Positions 18,303 to 28,474 of a stretch of 64,000 nucleotides of DNA are shown here, one piece after another. A program made the position numbers and the translations under genes. The number at the start of each line of letters is the position of its first letter. The first letter of the stretch is position 1. Below the pieces are notes generated by a model that was given only the letters and a program-made list of their open reading frames with translations, did not search any database and was not told where the DNA came from. Source of the DNA: Croceicoccus sediminis (lineage in GTDB: Bacteria; Pseudomonadota; Alphaproteobacteria; Sphingomonadales; Sphingomonadaceae); NCBI RefSeq assembly GCF_007570835.1, contig NZ_SUNC01000004.1, forward strand, positions 248,001-312,000. The letters run 5' to 3'.

Positions 18303-19739
18303 ATGAAAACAACAGAAGCAATCCTTGCCGAAATTACCCGCATCTATGACGAGGCCCGCGCAACACTTCGCGCCGACCTGCTTGCCTTTGCCACCGAAGG
18401 CACGAAACCGGCCGGAAGCCGCCGCACCGACGGGTCCTATGCCTATCCCGAACTGCGCCTGAAATTCCGCGAAAGCGATGTCGCCTCCACGGTAACCCGC
18501 GCCTTCGCGCGCCTCACGCGGCCCGGCCTCTACGCTACGACCATCACGCGCCCGCGCCTGTTCAACGAATACCTGTCGGAACAGTTGAGCCTGATCATGG
18601 CCGACTACGACGTCGATATCGAAGTCGGCCCTTCGCGTCAGGAAATCCCGTTTCCCTACGTCGTGGACGGAGAGGCGGGCGCGGTTCTGGCCGGGGTCAG
18701 CCCGCTGGAACTCGCGCGTCATTTCCCGGCGACCGAGCTGGCGCTGATCGGCGACGAACTGGCCGACGGCATCGACATCGGCGACAGCGGCCCCATGCCG
18801 ATGTCGCTGTTCGACGCGCTGCGCACCGATTTCAGCCTTGCGCGGCTAGAGCATTACACCGGCACCAACCCCGACCACTTCCAGCGGTTCATCCTGTTCA
18901 CAAACTACCACCGCTATGTCGACGAATTCGTGGACTGGGCCGGTGAACAGCTTGGCGAAGGCGGCTTTTCCGCGCTGGCCGGTGCGGGCGGGATGATGCT
19001 GACCGAGAAAACGCCGAACGCCCGGGCAAGGCTGTCCGACACGGCGTGGCGTCGCCACCAGATGCCTGCCTACCACCTCGTCGCGCCGAACCGCGGCGGG
19101 ATCACGCTGGTCAACATCGGCGTCGGTCCTTCGAACGCGAAAACGATCACCGATCACCTCGCCGTACTTCGGCCCGAGGCGTGGCTGATGATCGGCCACT
19201 GCGGCGGTCTGCGGCCCAGTCAGAAGATCGGCGACTACGTGCTGGCCCATGCGTACCTGCGCGACGATCACGTGCTGGACGCGGTCCTGCCGCCCGAAAT
19301 CCCCCTCCCCGCGATTGCGGAGGTTCAGCAGGCACTCGCCCGCGCGGCCGAGGAGATCAGCGGCACTGCAGGCGCGGACCTGAAAAAACGGATGCGTACC
19401 GGCACCGTCGTCACGACCGACGATCGCAACTGGGAACTGCAGGTGACCAACACCGGTCACCGACTGTCGCTGTCACGCGCGGTCGGCATCGACATGGAAA
19501 GCGCAACCATCGCAGCGCAGGGCTATCGCTTCCGCGTGCCCTACGGAACGCTGCTCTGCGTGTCGGACAAGCCGATCCATGGCGAGTTGAAGCTGCCCGG
19601 GCAGGCCAACCGCTTTTACGAGGAAGCGATTGCCAGCCACCTGCAGATCGGCATCCGTTCGTGCGAATTGCTGAAGGCGGAAGGCGACCGCCTGCACAGC
19701 CGCAAGCTGCGCGCATTCAACGAACCGCCGTTTCGGTAA
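18303..19739 (+). CDS. amn: AMP nucleosidase
   Basis: AMP nucleosidase splits AMP into adenine and ribose 5-phosphate and helps set adenylate pools. The 478-residue length is that of the family. The N-terminal domain (Amn-type, with DGSYAYPELR) precedes a nucleoside-phosphorylase fold carrying NIGVGPSNAKTITDHLA, MIGHCGGLRPSQ, and a late GIDMESATIAAQGYRFRVPYGTLLCVSDKP with the catalytic Asp near the end. The terminal codons Asn-Glu-Pro-Pro-Phe-Arg-stop are duplicated 32 bp downstream. Confidence 0.95.
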   Translation: MKTTEAILAEITRIYDEARATLRADLLAFATEGTKPAGSRRTDGSYAYPELRLKFRESDVASTVTRAFARLTRPGLYATTITRPRLFNEYLSEQLSLIMADYDVDIEVGPSRQEIPFPYVVDGEAGAVLAGVSPLELARHFPATELALIGDELADGIDIGDSGPMPMSLFDALRTDFSLARLEHYTGTNPDHFQRFILFTNYHRYVDEFVDWAGEQLGEGGFSALAGAGGMMLTEKTPNARARLSDTAWRRHQMPAYHLVAPNRGGITLVNIGVGPSNAKTITDHLAVLRPEAWLMIGHCGGLRPSQKIGDYVLAHAYLRDDHVLDAVLPPEIPLPAIAEVQQALARAAEEISGTAGADLKKRMRTGTVVTTDDRNWELQVTNTGHRLSLSRAVGIDMESATIAAQGYRFRVPYGTLLCVSDKPIHGELKLPGQANRFYEEAIASHLQIGIRSCELLKAEGDRLHSRKLRAFNEPPFR

Positions 19740-19771
19740 ACGACGTGGGCAACGAACCGCCGTTCCGCTAA
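19719..19771 (+). repeat. Imperfect duplication of the amn 3' end
   Basis: A 21-base segment at 19719-19739, coding NEPPFR-stop, is repeated at 19751-19771 with two changes and would code the same peptide and a stop. The second copy lies outside the amn frame. It looks like a small tandem duplication or a remnant of a former, longer C-terminus. Confidence 0.7.
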
Positions 19772-19772
19772 A

Positions 19773-20522
19773 TCAGTCCGCGAAGAAGCGGACCAGTTCC
19801 TGCCCCAGCTCGGGCTGCGAAACGCAGCTCATGTGCGTGCCGGGAATTTCGGCAAAAGTCGCATTCGGCAGCTTTTCAACCAGCGTCTGGGCCGAACCGT
19901 TGTCGTTGTCCTTGTCGCCGTTGATGACCTTCGTCGGCATCGTGACGGCGGCAAGGTTCGACACGTCGGTACCCTGCATCGAAGTCAGCAGCGCGCGGGC
20001 CGCGACGCGGTCCACCTTCTGCGTCTTTATGAAGCTTTTCGCGAAGAAAGCGGCATCGCCCATGCGAATGTCATCGAACCGGTCGATGGCATCGACGAAG
20101 AACGCGATCCGTTTGTCCCAGCCGACCAGCCCTTCCCAGCCCATGCCGACCAGCGCCAGCCGTTCGGGTCGCAACCCGTCGATCACGGCATTGAGAGCGG
20201 TGCGCGCGCCCAGCGAGAACCCGGCAAGGTCGAACGTGCCAAGCTGATAGTGCGCGATCACCTCGCGCAGGTCATCGATCAGCACGTTGTGAGCGTAATC
20301 GCCGTGCGGCGCTTCGGACAGTCCGTGGGCGCGCAAGTCCGGCATGATGACGTCGAAACCGGCATCGGCGAGCATCTGCGCTGTGCCGAACTTGATCCAG
20401 TTCACTTCCGCACTGGAAAACAAGCCGTGCAGCAGCACGATCGGCTTTCCCGCGCCCGTGCGGTGGACGGCAAGCTTCGTGCCGTCCGCCGCCGTGACGT
20501 GTTCGAGAAGCGGCGCGCTCAT
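19773..20522 (-). CDS. Alpha/beta hydrolase, coupled to asd
   Basis: The 249-residue alpha/beta hydrolase has VLLHGLFSS (oxyanion region, residues 29-37), the nucleophile elbow GFSLGA with Ser103, and a C-terminal GTHMS giving the histidine. No signal peptide is present. The substrate is unknown. Its ATG at 20522 shares a base with the asd stop (TGATG), so it should be expressed with asd, although the functional link is unclear. A longer frame runs upstream inside asd and is not used. Confidence 0.85.
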   Translation of the reverse strand: MSAPLLEHVTAADGTKLAVHRTGAGKPIVLLHGLFSSAEVNWIKFGTAQMLADAGFDVIMPDLRAHGLSEAPHGDYAHNVLIDDLREVIAHYQLGTFDLAGFSLGARTALNAVIDGLRPERLALVGMGWEGLVGWDKRIAFFVDAIDRFDDIRMGDAAFFAKSFIKTQKVDRVAARALLTSMQGTDVSNLAAVTMPTKVINGDKDNDNGSAQTLVEKLPNATFAEIPGTHMSCVSQPELGQELVRFFAD

Positions 20523-21547
20523 CAGCCCTTCTTGAGGTGGCGGCGGCCCAGCAGTTCGGCGATCTGCACCGCGTTGAGGGCAGCACCCTTGCGCAGGTTG
20601 TCCGATACGCACCACAGGGCAAGGCCATTGTCCGTCGTGGGATCTTCGCGCACGCGGCTGATGAAGGTGGCATAGTCGCCAACGCATTCGACCGGGGTCA
20701 CGTATCCGCCGTCCTCACGCTTGTCGACGAGCATGACGCCCGGCGCTTCGCGAAGGATGTTCTGGGCTTTCTTGGCCGACAGCTCTTCCTCGAACTCGAT
20801 GTTCAGCGATTCCGAGTGGCCGACGAAGACCGGCACGCGCACGCAAGTGGCGTGAACCTTGATCTTGGGATCGAGGATCTTCTTCGTTTCGGCGACCATC
20901 TTCCACTCTTCCTTGGTGGAACCGTCGTCGAGGAATACGTCGATGTGCGGGATCACGTTGAAGGCGATCTGCTTGGTGAACTTGCGCGGTTCGACCTGGT
21001 CGCCCACGAAGATCGCGCGGCTCTGTTCGAACAGCTCGTCCATGCCCGCCTTGCCCGCGCCGGAAACCGACTGGTAGGTGGCGACGACGACGCGCTTGAT
21101 CTTCGCCGCGTCATGCAGCGGCTTGAGCGCGACGACCATCTGCGCGGTCGAGCAATTGGGGTTCGCGATGATGTTCTTGGCGGTGTAGCCGTCGATCGCG
21201 TCCGGGTTCACTTCGGGCACGATCAGCGGAACGTCCGGGTCCATCCGGTAGAGCGAGGAGTTGTCGATCACCACGCAGCCAGCCGCTGCCGCCTTGGGCG
21301 CGTATTCGGCCGTCGGGCCGGAACCTGCGGCGAACAGGGCGATGTCCCAACCGGTGAAATCGAAATGCTCGATGTTCTTGCACTTCAGCATCTTGCCGGT
21401 TTCGCCGAATTCGATCTCCGAGCCTGTCGAACGCGAGGACGCAACGGCGGCGATCTCGTCAATCGGGAATTCACGCTCTGCCAGGATGGTGAGCATTTCG
21501 CGACCGACATTTCCGGTCGCACCGACGACGACTACCCGGTAACCCAT
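20522..21547 (-). CDS. asd: Aspartate-semialdehyde dehydrogenase
   Basis: Asd makes aspartate semialdehyde for lysine/diaminopimelate, threonine and methionine synthesis. The 341-residue protein starts with the NADP-binding VVVVGATGNVGREML and carries the active-site cysteine in ANPNCSTAQM (Cys132). The conserved SVSGAGKAGMDEL and the late ALWCVSDNLRKGAALNAVQIAE are also present. The open frame extends 14 codons upstream, but the conserved start is MGYRVVVVG. The next gene overlaps its stop. Confidence 0.96.
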   Translation of the reverse strand: MGYRVVVVGATGNVGREMLTILAEREFPIDEIAAVASSRSTGSEIEFGETGKMLKCKNIEHFDFTGWDIALFAAGSGPTAEYAPKAAAAGCVVIDNSSLYRMDPDVPLIVPEVNPDAIDGYTAKNIIANPNCSTAQMVVALKPLHDAAKIKRVVVATYQSVSGAGKAGMDELFEQSRAIFVGDQVEPRKFTKQIAFNVIPHIDVFLDDGSTKEEWKMVAETKKILDPKIKVHATCVRVPVFVGHSESLNIEFEEELSAKKAQNILREAPGVMLVDKREDGGYVTPVECVGDYATFISRVREDPTTDNGLALWCVSDNLRKGAALNAVQIAELLGRRHLKKG

Positions 21548-21682
21548 TTCAACTACTCGCTGCATATGTTCGCACGGAAACACCCGCACGATTGCGGGGC
21601 CGCTTAGGGAGGGCTGCCGTTAGCCGCGATAGGGCCAAAGCGCAAGTTCGCAGGTGCAATAAAACCGCCCCGATTGCGCCGT

Positions 21683-22681
21683 TCAAGGCGCCATGCGCAA
21701 CGGACTTGCTTCGGCAAGGATCAGCATGAAACGATCTTGCGCGTCACGCCAATGCCGCAGCGGGGTCCACCCGCCAGCCAGCAAGAGCGCGTTGGCGCTG
21801 CGGCGCGTGTACTTGTGGCTGTTCTCGGTATGGATCGTTTCGCCCTTTGCCATCGTAAAACTGCTGCCGCAGACGGAAAAGGCGATGTCGCGCTGCGCCT
21901 CAAGGTGCATCTCGATCCGGGCGATGTCGTCGTTCCAGATCGCACGGTGCGCGAAATCGTGGACATCGAATGTGCCGTCCAGTTCGCGATTGATGCGGTG
22001 CAAGAGGTTGATATTGAACGCAGCCGTAACCCCGCGCGCATCGTCATAGGCCTGCTCCAGCACGGCCGTGTCCTTTACCCGGTCCATGCCGATCAGCAGC
22101 TTGGCAGACTGACCCGCCCCGTCGCACAAGGTCTCGCGCATTTCGCGCAGCAGGTCGACTGCCGTGCGGGGCACGAGGTTGCCGATGGTGGAGCCGGGAA
22201 AGAAGCCGAGGCGCGGCATGCCGTTGATCGCATCCGGCATCGTGACCTTCTTCGTAAAGTCGGCTTCCACCGGACAGACCGGGATCGCAGGGAACTTGGC
22301 GGCCAGTTGCTGTGACGATGTGCGCAGGAAATCGCCCGAAATGTCGATGGGCACATAGGCCGCAGGATCGATCGCCTGAAGCAGGAGGGGGGTTTTGGCC
22401 GAACTGCCCGAACCGAATTCGACCACTGCGGCGCCCGCGCCGATCGCATCGGCAAAGGCGGCACCGTTGGTCTTCAGGATCTCTGTTTCGGCGCGTGTGG
22501 GATAGTATTCGTCGAGCTTCGTGATCTCTTCGAAAAGCTCTGATCCGCGTTCGTCATAGAACCAGCGGGCGGGGATCGCCTTCTGATCTTGCGACAGCCC
22601 CTGCAGCACGTCGGTCCTGAAGGCGCGGTCGATGCCGCTGGCATCCTCGTCGATAATGCGAAGTGCTTCCTGTACGGGCAT
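21683..22681 (-). CDS. egtD: L-histidine N-alpha-methyltransferase (ergothioneine pathway)
   Basis: EgtD trimethylates histidine to hercynine with three SAM molecules. The 332-residue protein has the family entry KAIPARWFYDERGSELFEEIT, a SAM site VVEFGSGSSAKT (residues 87-97), and the conserved ending block with HTENSHKYT (substrate-binding region). It follows egtB by eight bases on the same strand, so the two form an operon. No egtC, egtE or egtA gene is nearby. Confidence 0.93.
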   Translation of the reverse strand: MPVQEALRIIDEDASGIDRAFRTDVLQGLSQDQKAIPARWFYDERGSELFEEITKLDEYYPTRAETEILKTNGAAFADAIGAGAAVVEFGSGSSAKTPLLLQAIDPAAYVPIDISGDFLRTSSQQLAAKFPAIPVCPVEADFTKKVTMPDAINGMPRLGFFPGSTIGNLVPRTAVDLLREMRETLCDGAGQSAKLLIGMDRVKDTAVLEQAYDDARGVTAAFNINLLHRINRELDGTFDVHDFAHRAIWNDDIARIEMHLEAQRDIAFSVCGSSFTMAKGETIHTENSHKYTRRSANALLLAGGWTPLRHWRDAQDRFMLILAEASPLRMAP

Positions 22682-22689
22682 CGATGCTC

Positions 22690-23946
22690 CTAGATGTCCT
22701 TGGCAAGGCGCAGGCCGGTGAATTGCCAGCGTTGGTGCGGATAGAAAAAGTTGCGGTAGCTGGCCCGCGAATGGCCGCGCACCGTGGCACATGACGCGCC
22801 CTTGAGAACGAACTGTCCGCTCATGAACTTGCCGTTGTATTCGCCCACCGCGCCTGCCGCAGGCTGAAAGCGCGGGTAAGGAAGATAACCGCTGCGGGTC
22901 CATTGCCAGACCGAACCGAACAGCGACCGCGTCGCCCGCGGCAGGACAGGTCCGGCGTCATCCAGTTGGTCGCCCGAAGCGGGGTCCTGCGCGGCGGCAA
23001 TCGCTTCCCATTCGAACTCCGTCGGCAGGCGATGGCCCGCCCAGGACGCGAAGGCGTCTGCCTCGAAATAGGAGATATGCGTAACCGGCGCATCGGGATC
23101 GCGCTTGCGCCATCCGGCATGGGTGAACTGCTCGTCATCTTGCCAGTAGAGAGGTGCCGTGATCCCCTCGCGCTGAACCCATGCCCAGCCATCAGAAAGC
23201 CAGAGCGCGGGATCGCGATAGCCGCCATCGGCGATGAATTCCGCCCATTGCCCGTTGGTGACCAGGCTGCGCGACAGGGCGAACGGTTCGAGCAGGACGC
23301 GGTGGCGTGGGCCTTCGTTGTCGAAAGCGAACGCGGTCCCGTCATGGCCGATCTGCGCGATGCCGCCGGGATATTCGTGCCACCCCTCGCCCCGCTGCTG
23401 CACGGCAGGTTCAGGCTCAGAGAATATGGCCGGGCCAAGCGGGTTCTGGAACATCGCGTGCTTGATGTCGGTCTGAAGCAGTTCCTGGTGCTGCTGTTCA
23501 TGCGCGATGCCCAGCCTGACAAGGGGCGCAATGAGGTCGGCGCAATCCTCGCGGCCGAGCAAGGCTTCCATCGCATCGTCCACCGCGCGGCGGAATGCGA
23601 TGATTTCTTCCAGCGACGGACGCGACAGCATCCCGCGTGAAAAACGGCCGATGCGTTCGCCTTCGGCCTCGTAATAGGAATTGAACAGAAACGGATAGCG
23701 TTCGTCGAACAGCGTATAGCCGTCCAGATGGTCGCGCAGCAGGAAGGTTTCGAAGAACCATGTCGTATGCGCCAGATGCCACTTGGCGGGGCTGGCATCT
23801 TCCATCGACTGGATCGTCGCGTCGGCATCGGAAAGCGGTGCGGCCAGAGCCTCGCTCAACGCACGGGTGCGTCGAAACCGCTCTGCCAGCGAAAGGGCCG
23901 CTTGCCCTGTTTTGGTATCGGCGGCCTTGCGGTGGGCATTCTCCAT
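22690..23946 (-). CDS. egtB: Hercynine-cysteine/glutamylcysteine sulfoxide synthase
   Basis: EgtB is a non-haem iron enzyme that joins hercynine to a cysteine-type thiol with oxygen. The 418-residue protein has an N-terminal DinB-like iron domain with WHLAHTTWFFETF (His57, His60) and HEQQHQE (His149, His153). A C-terminal formylglycine-generating-enzyme-like domain follows, with RLPTEFEWEAIA and the late RASYRNFFYPHQRWQFTGLRLA. Both domains are complete. It precedes egtD in a two-gene operon. Confidence 0.94.
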   Translation of the reverse strand: MENAHRKAADTKTGQAALSLAERFRRTRALSEALAAPLSDADATIQSMEDASPAKWHLAHTTWFFETFLLRDHLDGYTLFDERYPFLFNSYYEAEGERIGRFSRGMLSRPSLEEIIAFRRAVDDAMEALLGREDCADLIAPLVRLGIAHEQQHQELLQTDIKHAMFQNPLGPAIFSEPEPAVQQRGEGWHEYPGGIAQIGHDGTAFAFDNEGPRHRVLLEPFALSRSLVTNGQWAEFIADGGYRDPALWLSDGWAWVQREGITAPLYWQDDEQFTHAGWRKRDPDAPVTHISYFEADAFASWAGHRLPTEFEWEAIAAAQDPASGDQLDDAGPVLPRATRSLFGSVWQWTRSGYLPYPRFQPAAGAVGEYNGKFMSGQFVLKGASCATVRGHSRASYRNFFYPHQRWQFTGLRLAKDI

Positions 23947-24038
23947 GCCCTTAACAATGCACGAAATCCGTTACGGTTGCGAGGCAGACCCGATTAACAT
24001 CGGATCAATGCCGCGCAACCGTCCCCGTTCGGGATGGA

Positions 24039-25442
24039 TCAAGCCGCTTCGGCCTTGCGGACCGCCGCCTCGGCATTGAGTTCCTCGGCCAGCAGGAACG
24101 CCAGTTCGATCGACTGCGCCCCGTTCAGACGCGGATCGCAATGCGTGCGATAGCGGTCGGACAGGCCTTCGTCGGTGATGGCGATGGCGCCGCCGGTGCA
24201 TTCGGTGACGTCCTGACCGGTCATCTCGATATGGATGCCGCCAGCGTGCGTGCCTTCTGCGCGGTGCACCGCGAAAAAGCCCTTCACTTCCGACAGGATG
24301 CGTTCGAACGGACGGGTCTTCAGGCCCGATGCCGCCTTGATGACATTGCCGTGCATCGGGTCGCACGACCAGACGACCGGGTGCCCTTCACGCTTCACCG
24401 CGCGGACGAGCGGGGCGAGCCCGGCTTCGACCTTCTCGTGGCCGAAGCGGCTGATCAGCGTGATGCGACCCGCCTCGCGCGAGGGGTTGAGCGTGTCGAG
24501 CATCTTGAGCAGATCGTCGGGAGCAAGGCTGGGGCCGCACTTCATGCCGATCGGGTTGCCGACGCCGCGAAGGTATTCGACGTGCGCCGAACCTTCGAAA
24601 CGGGTGCGGTCACCGATCCACAGCATGTGCGCGCTGGTGTCGTACCAGTCGCCGGTCAGCGAATCCTGACGGGTCATCGCCTCCTCGTAAGGAAGCAGCA
24701 GCGCCTCGTGGCTGGTGTAGAAGCTGGTGCCCTGCAGCTGCGGGACTTCGGACGGGTCGACACCGCAGGCTTCCATGAAGTCCAGCGCCTCGCCGATGCG
24801 GTCGGCGGTCTGCGCAAAGCGTTCGCCCCACGCGCTGCGACCGATGTGGTCCAGCGTCCACTGGTGCACCTGGCGCAGGTTCGCATAACCGCCGGTCGCA
24901 AATGCGCGCAGCAGGTTCATCGTCGCTGCCGACTGGCTGTAGGCGCGGACCATGCGTTCGGGGTCGGGCTTGCGGCCTTCACCGTCAAAATTGATGTCGT
25001 TGATGATGTCGCCGAAATAGCTCGAATGCTCGACATCGCCCTGCTTTTCGGTCGGGGCCGAACGCGGCTTGGCGAATTGTCCGGCAACGCGGCCAACCTT
25101 CACTACCGGCTGCTTGCTGGCGAACGTCAGGACGACGGCCATCTGCAGCAGGACGCGGAACGTGTCGCGGATATTGTCGGGATGGAATTCGGCGAAGCTT
25201 TCCGCGCAGTCACCGCCCTGAAGCAGGAAACCGCGGCCACTGGCGACTTCGCCAAGCTCCGCCTTCAGTGCACGGGCCTCGCCCGCGAAGACGAGCGGCG
25301 GAAAGGTCGAGAGACGCTTTTCCACGTCTGCCAGAACCGCCTTGTCCGCATATTCCGGAAGATGCCTGCCCTCGAAGGACTTCCAGCTATCCGGGCTCCA
25401 CTTGCTCGCCACTTTAATGCTCCGAAACTCGCTCGCCGCCAT
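24039..25442 (-). CDS. 3-deoxy-7-phosphoheptulonate synthase, class II
   Basis: This is the first enzyme of the shikimate pathway, joining phosphoenolpyruvate and erythrose 4-phosphate. The 467-residue length and the absence of the class I pattern place it in the class II (plant/mycobacterial) type. It shows WSPDSW, the metal-binding QGGDCAESF (Cys79), and [15 protein letters not shown]-like [16 protein letters not shown] and CDPMHGN follow. ATG at 25442 lacks an obvious ribosome-binding site; another in-frame ATG lies 17 codons upstream. Apart from its own promoter region, the flanking gaps show nothing I can name. Confidence 0.95.
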   Translation of the reverse strand: MAASEFRSIKVASKWSPDSWKSFEGRHLPEYADKAVLADVEKRLSTFPPLVFAGEARALKAELGEVASGRGFLLQGGDCAESFAEFHPDNIRDTFRVLLQMAVVLTFASKQPVVKVGRVAGQFAKPRSAPTEKQGDVEHSSYFGDIINDINFDGEGRKPDPERMVRAYSQSAATMNLLRAFATGGYANLRQVHQWTLDHIGRSAWGERFAQTADRIGEALDFMEACGVDPSEVPQLQGTSFYTSHEALLLPYEEAMTRQDSLTGDWYDTSAHMLWIGDRTRFEGSAHVEYLRGVGNPIGMKCGPSLAPDDLLKMLDTLNPSREAGRITLISRFGHEKVEAGLAPLVRAVKREGHPVVWSCDPMHGNVIKAASGLKTRPFERILSEVKGFFAVHRAEGTHAGGIHIEMTGQDVTECTGGAIAITDEGLSDRYRTHCDPRLNGAQSIELAFLLAEELNAEAAVRKAEAA

Positions 25443-25564
25443 CCCATCGGGCGGCGTTTCATAATGTCCGAAAATGTCGGAATAGAGCCGCAATACGCCG
25501 CCTGCCCCTGCATTGCAAAGGTTTCAGGCGCAATTATCGCGATCACACTGATCGTCTGCCGCGG

Positions 25565-28474
25565 TTACGGCAGCTTGTAACCCTCCGGCACGATCGCGAC
25601 TTCGAACGCCTCTCCGTTGCGCAGGAAGGCCTGTGCCAGCATCTGCATCGTTTCAGGCGTCGTGCGCGAATAGTCGTTGAGGATCGTCCTCACGTCCAGG
25701 GCGCGGTTCGGATCGTTGGCAGTGCCCGCCAGTTCGCGCAGCCAGAAGCCGTTGCCGCTGGATGCGCGGCTGATCAGCTGTCGCAGCGGTTCGGTCACGC
25801 GGGAGATTTCCTCTTCACTCGGCGGGGCGGCAGCTAGGTCGGTGGCGATCTTGCGCGATTCCTCGAAAAAGGCGGGGACCGCGTCGGGCGTCAGCTGTGC
25901 CATGGCGAGGATCATGCCCCCGTCCTTGCGGTCGAGCGGCCAGCGCGAACCGACGTTGGGCGCATAGCTCGCGCCCAGCCGTTCGCGCATCGCGTCGAAC
26001 AGGCGGTTGTTGAAGATTTGCGCCAGTATCTCCAGCTGGCGGGAAACGCGGACGCGGTCCCGCCCGGCCCCGGTTGGCCATCCGATCACGGCCGCGGCCT
26101 GATCGGCATCGCCGCGATGGGTCAGCACGGTCGGTTCGGCGCCAGGCGCGGGCAGCTTCGACAGGTCGATGTCGGCAGTCGCCTCTTCGCGCGGAGCAAG
26201 CGCGCCGAAGGTGCGGGTCAAGGCTGCGATAGCCTCGTCCCGCTGGATATCGCCGAAGATTTCCACCTGGACCGGGCCGCTGGCAAGGATCGGCTCCCAC
26301 ACCTTGCGGAAACCTGCCATGTCGGCCTGCTTCAACTGTTCGGGCGTGGGCGTGGCGAAACGCGGGTCGCCGCCGCGCAGGATCTGTTCCAGATCGCGCT
26401 GCATCACGCCCTGCGGACTGGTGGCGAAACTGTCATAGCCCATTTCCAGCGCGGCCTTCGCGCGCAGCACCGGGTTCGCGTCCCAGCGCGGGTCGGAGAG
26501 CTTCGATGCGAAAAGGTAGAGCTGGTCTTCAAGGTCGGCAGCACGCGTTTCCGCGCCGAAGACGAATTCGCTGTCCTCGATAGAGAAGTCGAGCCCCATC
26601 TTCCGGCCGTTGGAAATCTGGTCGAGATCGTCCTGCGACAATTCGCCCATGCCGGTGCCCATCAGGGCATACTCGCCCAGGGTGATATAGGGCGCATCGT
26701 CCTTGCCGAACGCCTCGTACCCCTCGCCAAAGCGGACGCGGACAGAAACGCGGCCCGGTTCGGCATCGCTCTGCCAGACAAGCGCGTTGACGCCGTTCGA
26801 CAGCTTCACGGTCTCGATCTCGAGCACACCGATGGGCGCTGCCGAAGTGACCGTGCCGGGCGTGCCGATGGCCGGAAGATCGGCGAATGAAACCTGCTTG
26901 TCCTTGAGCCGGGCCGATGCATCCGGCTTGACCGGGGCAAGCATGGCAGCACGGAAAGCCGCCTCGTCACCGATGGACGCATCAGGTACGTTCATCACGC
27001 CGCGCAGGACAGACCCGGTGAACAGCGCGCGCGTGTGGTCCTGCACGATTTCGGGCGTGACCTTGCCCTTCATGCTGCGAAGCACGTTCAGCACCGTGTC
27101 GGGCGCGGCGATGGTTTCGCGGATATCCACGGCCTGGACCACGTTGTCGGCAAGGTCGGTCGCCTGCTGTACCGCCTGGGTTTCGACGCCGATCGAAAAG
27201 GCGTTCTCGAACTCGTTCAATTCGCGCGCGATCTCCGCCTCGCTGGGCGGGGTCGCCAGCGCGTCCGCGATCACCGCGCGCACGTCAGTCAGCGCCGCGC
27301 GCCAGTCGGTGCCAAGCGGCGTGATCGACACGAATGTCATGTCGGCACTGCGGCTGACGTCGTCCTGCCCGATCTGCGCGGCAAGGAAGCTGCCGCCCGC
27401 ACGGGCCTTGTTTTCCAGCCGGCGGTTGATGATCGCCATGGACAGCTGATCGGTAAGCAGGCCTTCGTTATAGACGATGGTGTCGGCCACTTTCTCCCAC
27501 GGACGCATGATCGTGTAGCTGATCGAAACCGGCAGGTCCGGTTCGTTCAACACGGTCAGCTTGTCGACGGGGGCCAATGCGCCGGCGGCGGCCTTGGCGT
27601 CGGGGCCGGGAACCGGCGCGCCGAAATCGGGGGCCGGAACCGGATCGCCCGATCCCTTCCAGTCGCCGAAGTATTTTTCGAGCAGCTGGACCATCACCGC
27701 CGGATCGAGATCGCCAGCCACGGAAATCACGGTGTTTTCAGGCCTGTACCAGCGCTTGTAAAACGCGCGCACGCTTTTCTGATTGGCGGCTTCCAGGGTT
27801 TCGACCGTGCCGATCGGGCTACGTTCGGCAAGGCCCATCCCGGCGAAGTATGTCTCCCGCGTCGCATCCGCCGCGCGCTTGCCCGCGCCGCCGCGTTCGC
27901 GCCGTTCGGCAAGCACGATCGGCACTTCGGTCCGCACGCCGTTTTCCGACAGCGTCGGCGCCTCGATCATGCCCGAAAGCAGGCGGAAGGTTTCGTCCGC
28001 CTTGGCCGCGTCGATACCCGGCACGTCCAGCTTGTAGACCGTGTGCGTCGGCGTCGTTTCCGCATTGGTGTCTGACCCGAACGTCGCGCCCAGCTCCTGC
28101 CAGCGGGGGATCGTCTCGCCTTCCTTCAGATAGCGCGACTGGCGAAAGACGAGATGTTCGATGAGGTGGGCAAAACCGCGCTCCGCATCCTGTTCGTGCA
28201 GCGATCCTGCATCGACCCGCACGCGGACGGACAGCTGGTCCTGCGGCACTTCGTTGAAACGCACGGCATAGCGAAGCCCGTTCGACAGTTCGCCGAAGCT
28301 CCATTCCGTATCGGGCGGCACGTCGCTGCCGCGGTAGATCCACGGGCGGTCCTGTTCGATCTGCGGCCATTCGCGCTGCGCTTCTGCAGATGGTGCAGGC
28401 TGCGCAATGGCGGTGGTGGCAAGGAGCGAGCAGATCAGCGCACAGGCGGGTGCGGCACGTTTCAGGAATGTCAT
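25565..28474 (-). CDS. Two-domain M16-family zinc metallopeptidase, exported
   Basis: The 969-residue protein starts with a signal peptide (MTFLKRAAPACALICSLLAT, cleavage near AIAQ). The first M16 domain has the inverted zinc motif HLIEH (residues 103-107) and an ETTPTHTVYKLDV stretch. The second, non-catalytic M16 domain (about residues 500-969) lacks HxxEH. This pairing resembles periplasmic pitrilysin-like peptidases. The open frame runs to 29332 but is anti-sense to the Nfu gene, so the signal-peptide methionine is the start. No clear ribosome-binding site precedes it. It is divergent from the Nfu gene. Confidence 0.9.
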   Translation of the reverse strand: MTFLKRAAPACALICSLLATTAIAQPAPSAEAQREWPQIEQDRPWIYRGSDVPPDTEWSFGELSNGLRYAVRFNEVPQDQLSVRVRVDAGSLHEQDAERGFAHLIEHLVFRQSRYLKEGETIPRWQELGATFGSDTNAETTPTHTVYKLDVPGIDAAKADETFRLLSGMIEAPTLSENGVRTEVPIVLAERRERGGAGKRAADATRETYFAGMGLAERSPIGTVETLEAANQKSVRAFYKRWYRPENTVISVAGDLDPAVMVQLLEKYFGDWKGSGDPVPAPDFGAPVPGPDAKAAAGALAPVDKLTVLNEPDLPVSISYTIMRPWEKVADTIVYNEGLLTDQLSMAIINRRLENKARAGGSFLAAQIGQDDVSRSADMTFVSITPLGTDWRAALTDVRAVIADALATPPSEAEIARELNEFENAFSIGVETQAVQQATDLADNVVQAVDIRETIAAPDTVLNVLRSMKGKVTPEIVQDHTRALFTGSVLRGVMNVPDASIGDEAAFRAAMLAPVKPDASARLKDKQVSFADLPAIGTPGTVTSAAPIGVLEIETVKLSNGVNALVWQSDAEPGRVSVRVRFGEGYEAFGKDDAPYITLGEYALMGTGMGELSQDDLDQISNGRKMGLDFSIEDSEFVFGAETRAADLEDQLYLFASKLSDPRWDANPVLRAKAALEMGYDSFATSPQGVMQRDLEQILRGGDPRFATPTPEQLKQADMAGFRKVWEPILASGPVQVEIFGDIQRDEAIAALTRTFGALAPREEATADIDLSKLPAPGAEPTVLTHRGDADQAAAVIGWPTGAGRDRVRVSRQLEILAQIFNNRLFDAMRERLGASYAPNVGSRWPLDRKDGGMILAMAQLTPDAVPAFFEESRKIATDLAAAPPSEEEISRVTEPLRQLISRASSGNGFWLRELAGTANDPNRALDVRTILNDYSRTTPETMQMLAQAFLRNGEAFEVAIVPEGYKLP

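Noticed and set aside
24141-25580. 479-codon open frame opposite DAHP synthase
   Set aside because: Antisense shadow; the minus-strand gene has clear class II motifs.
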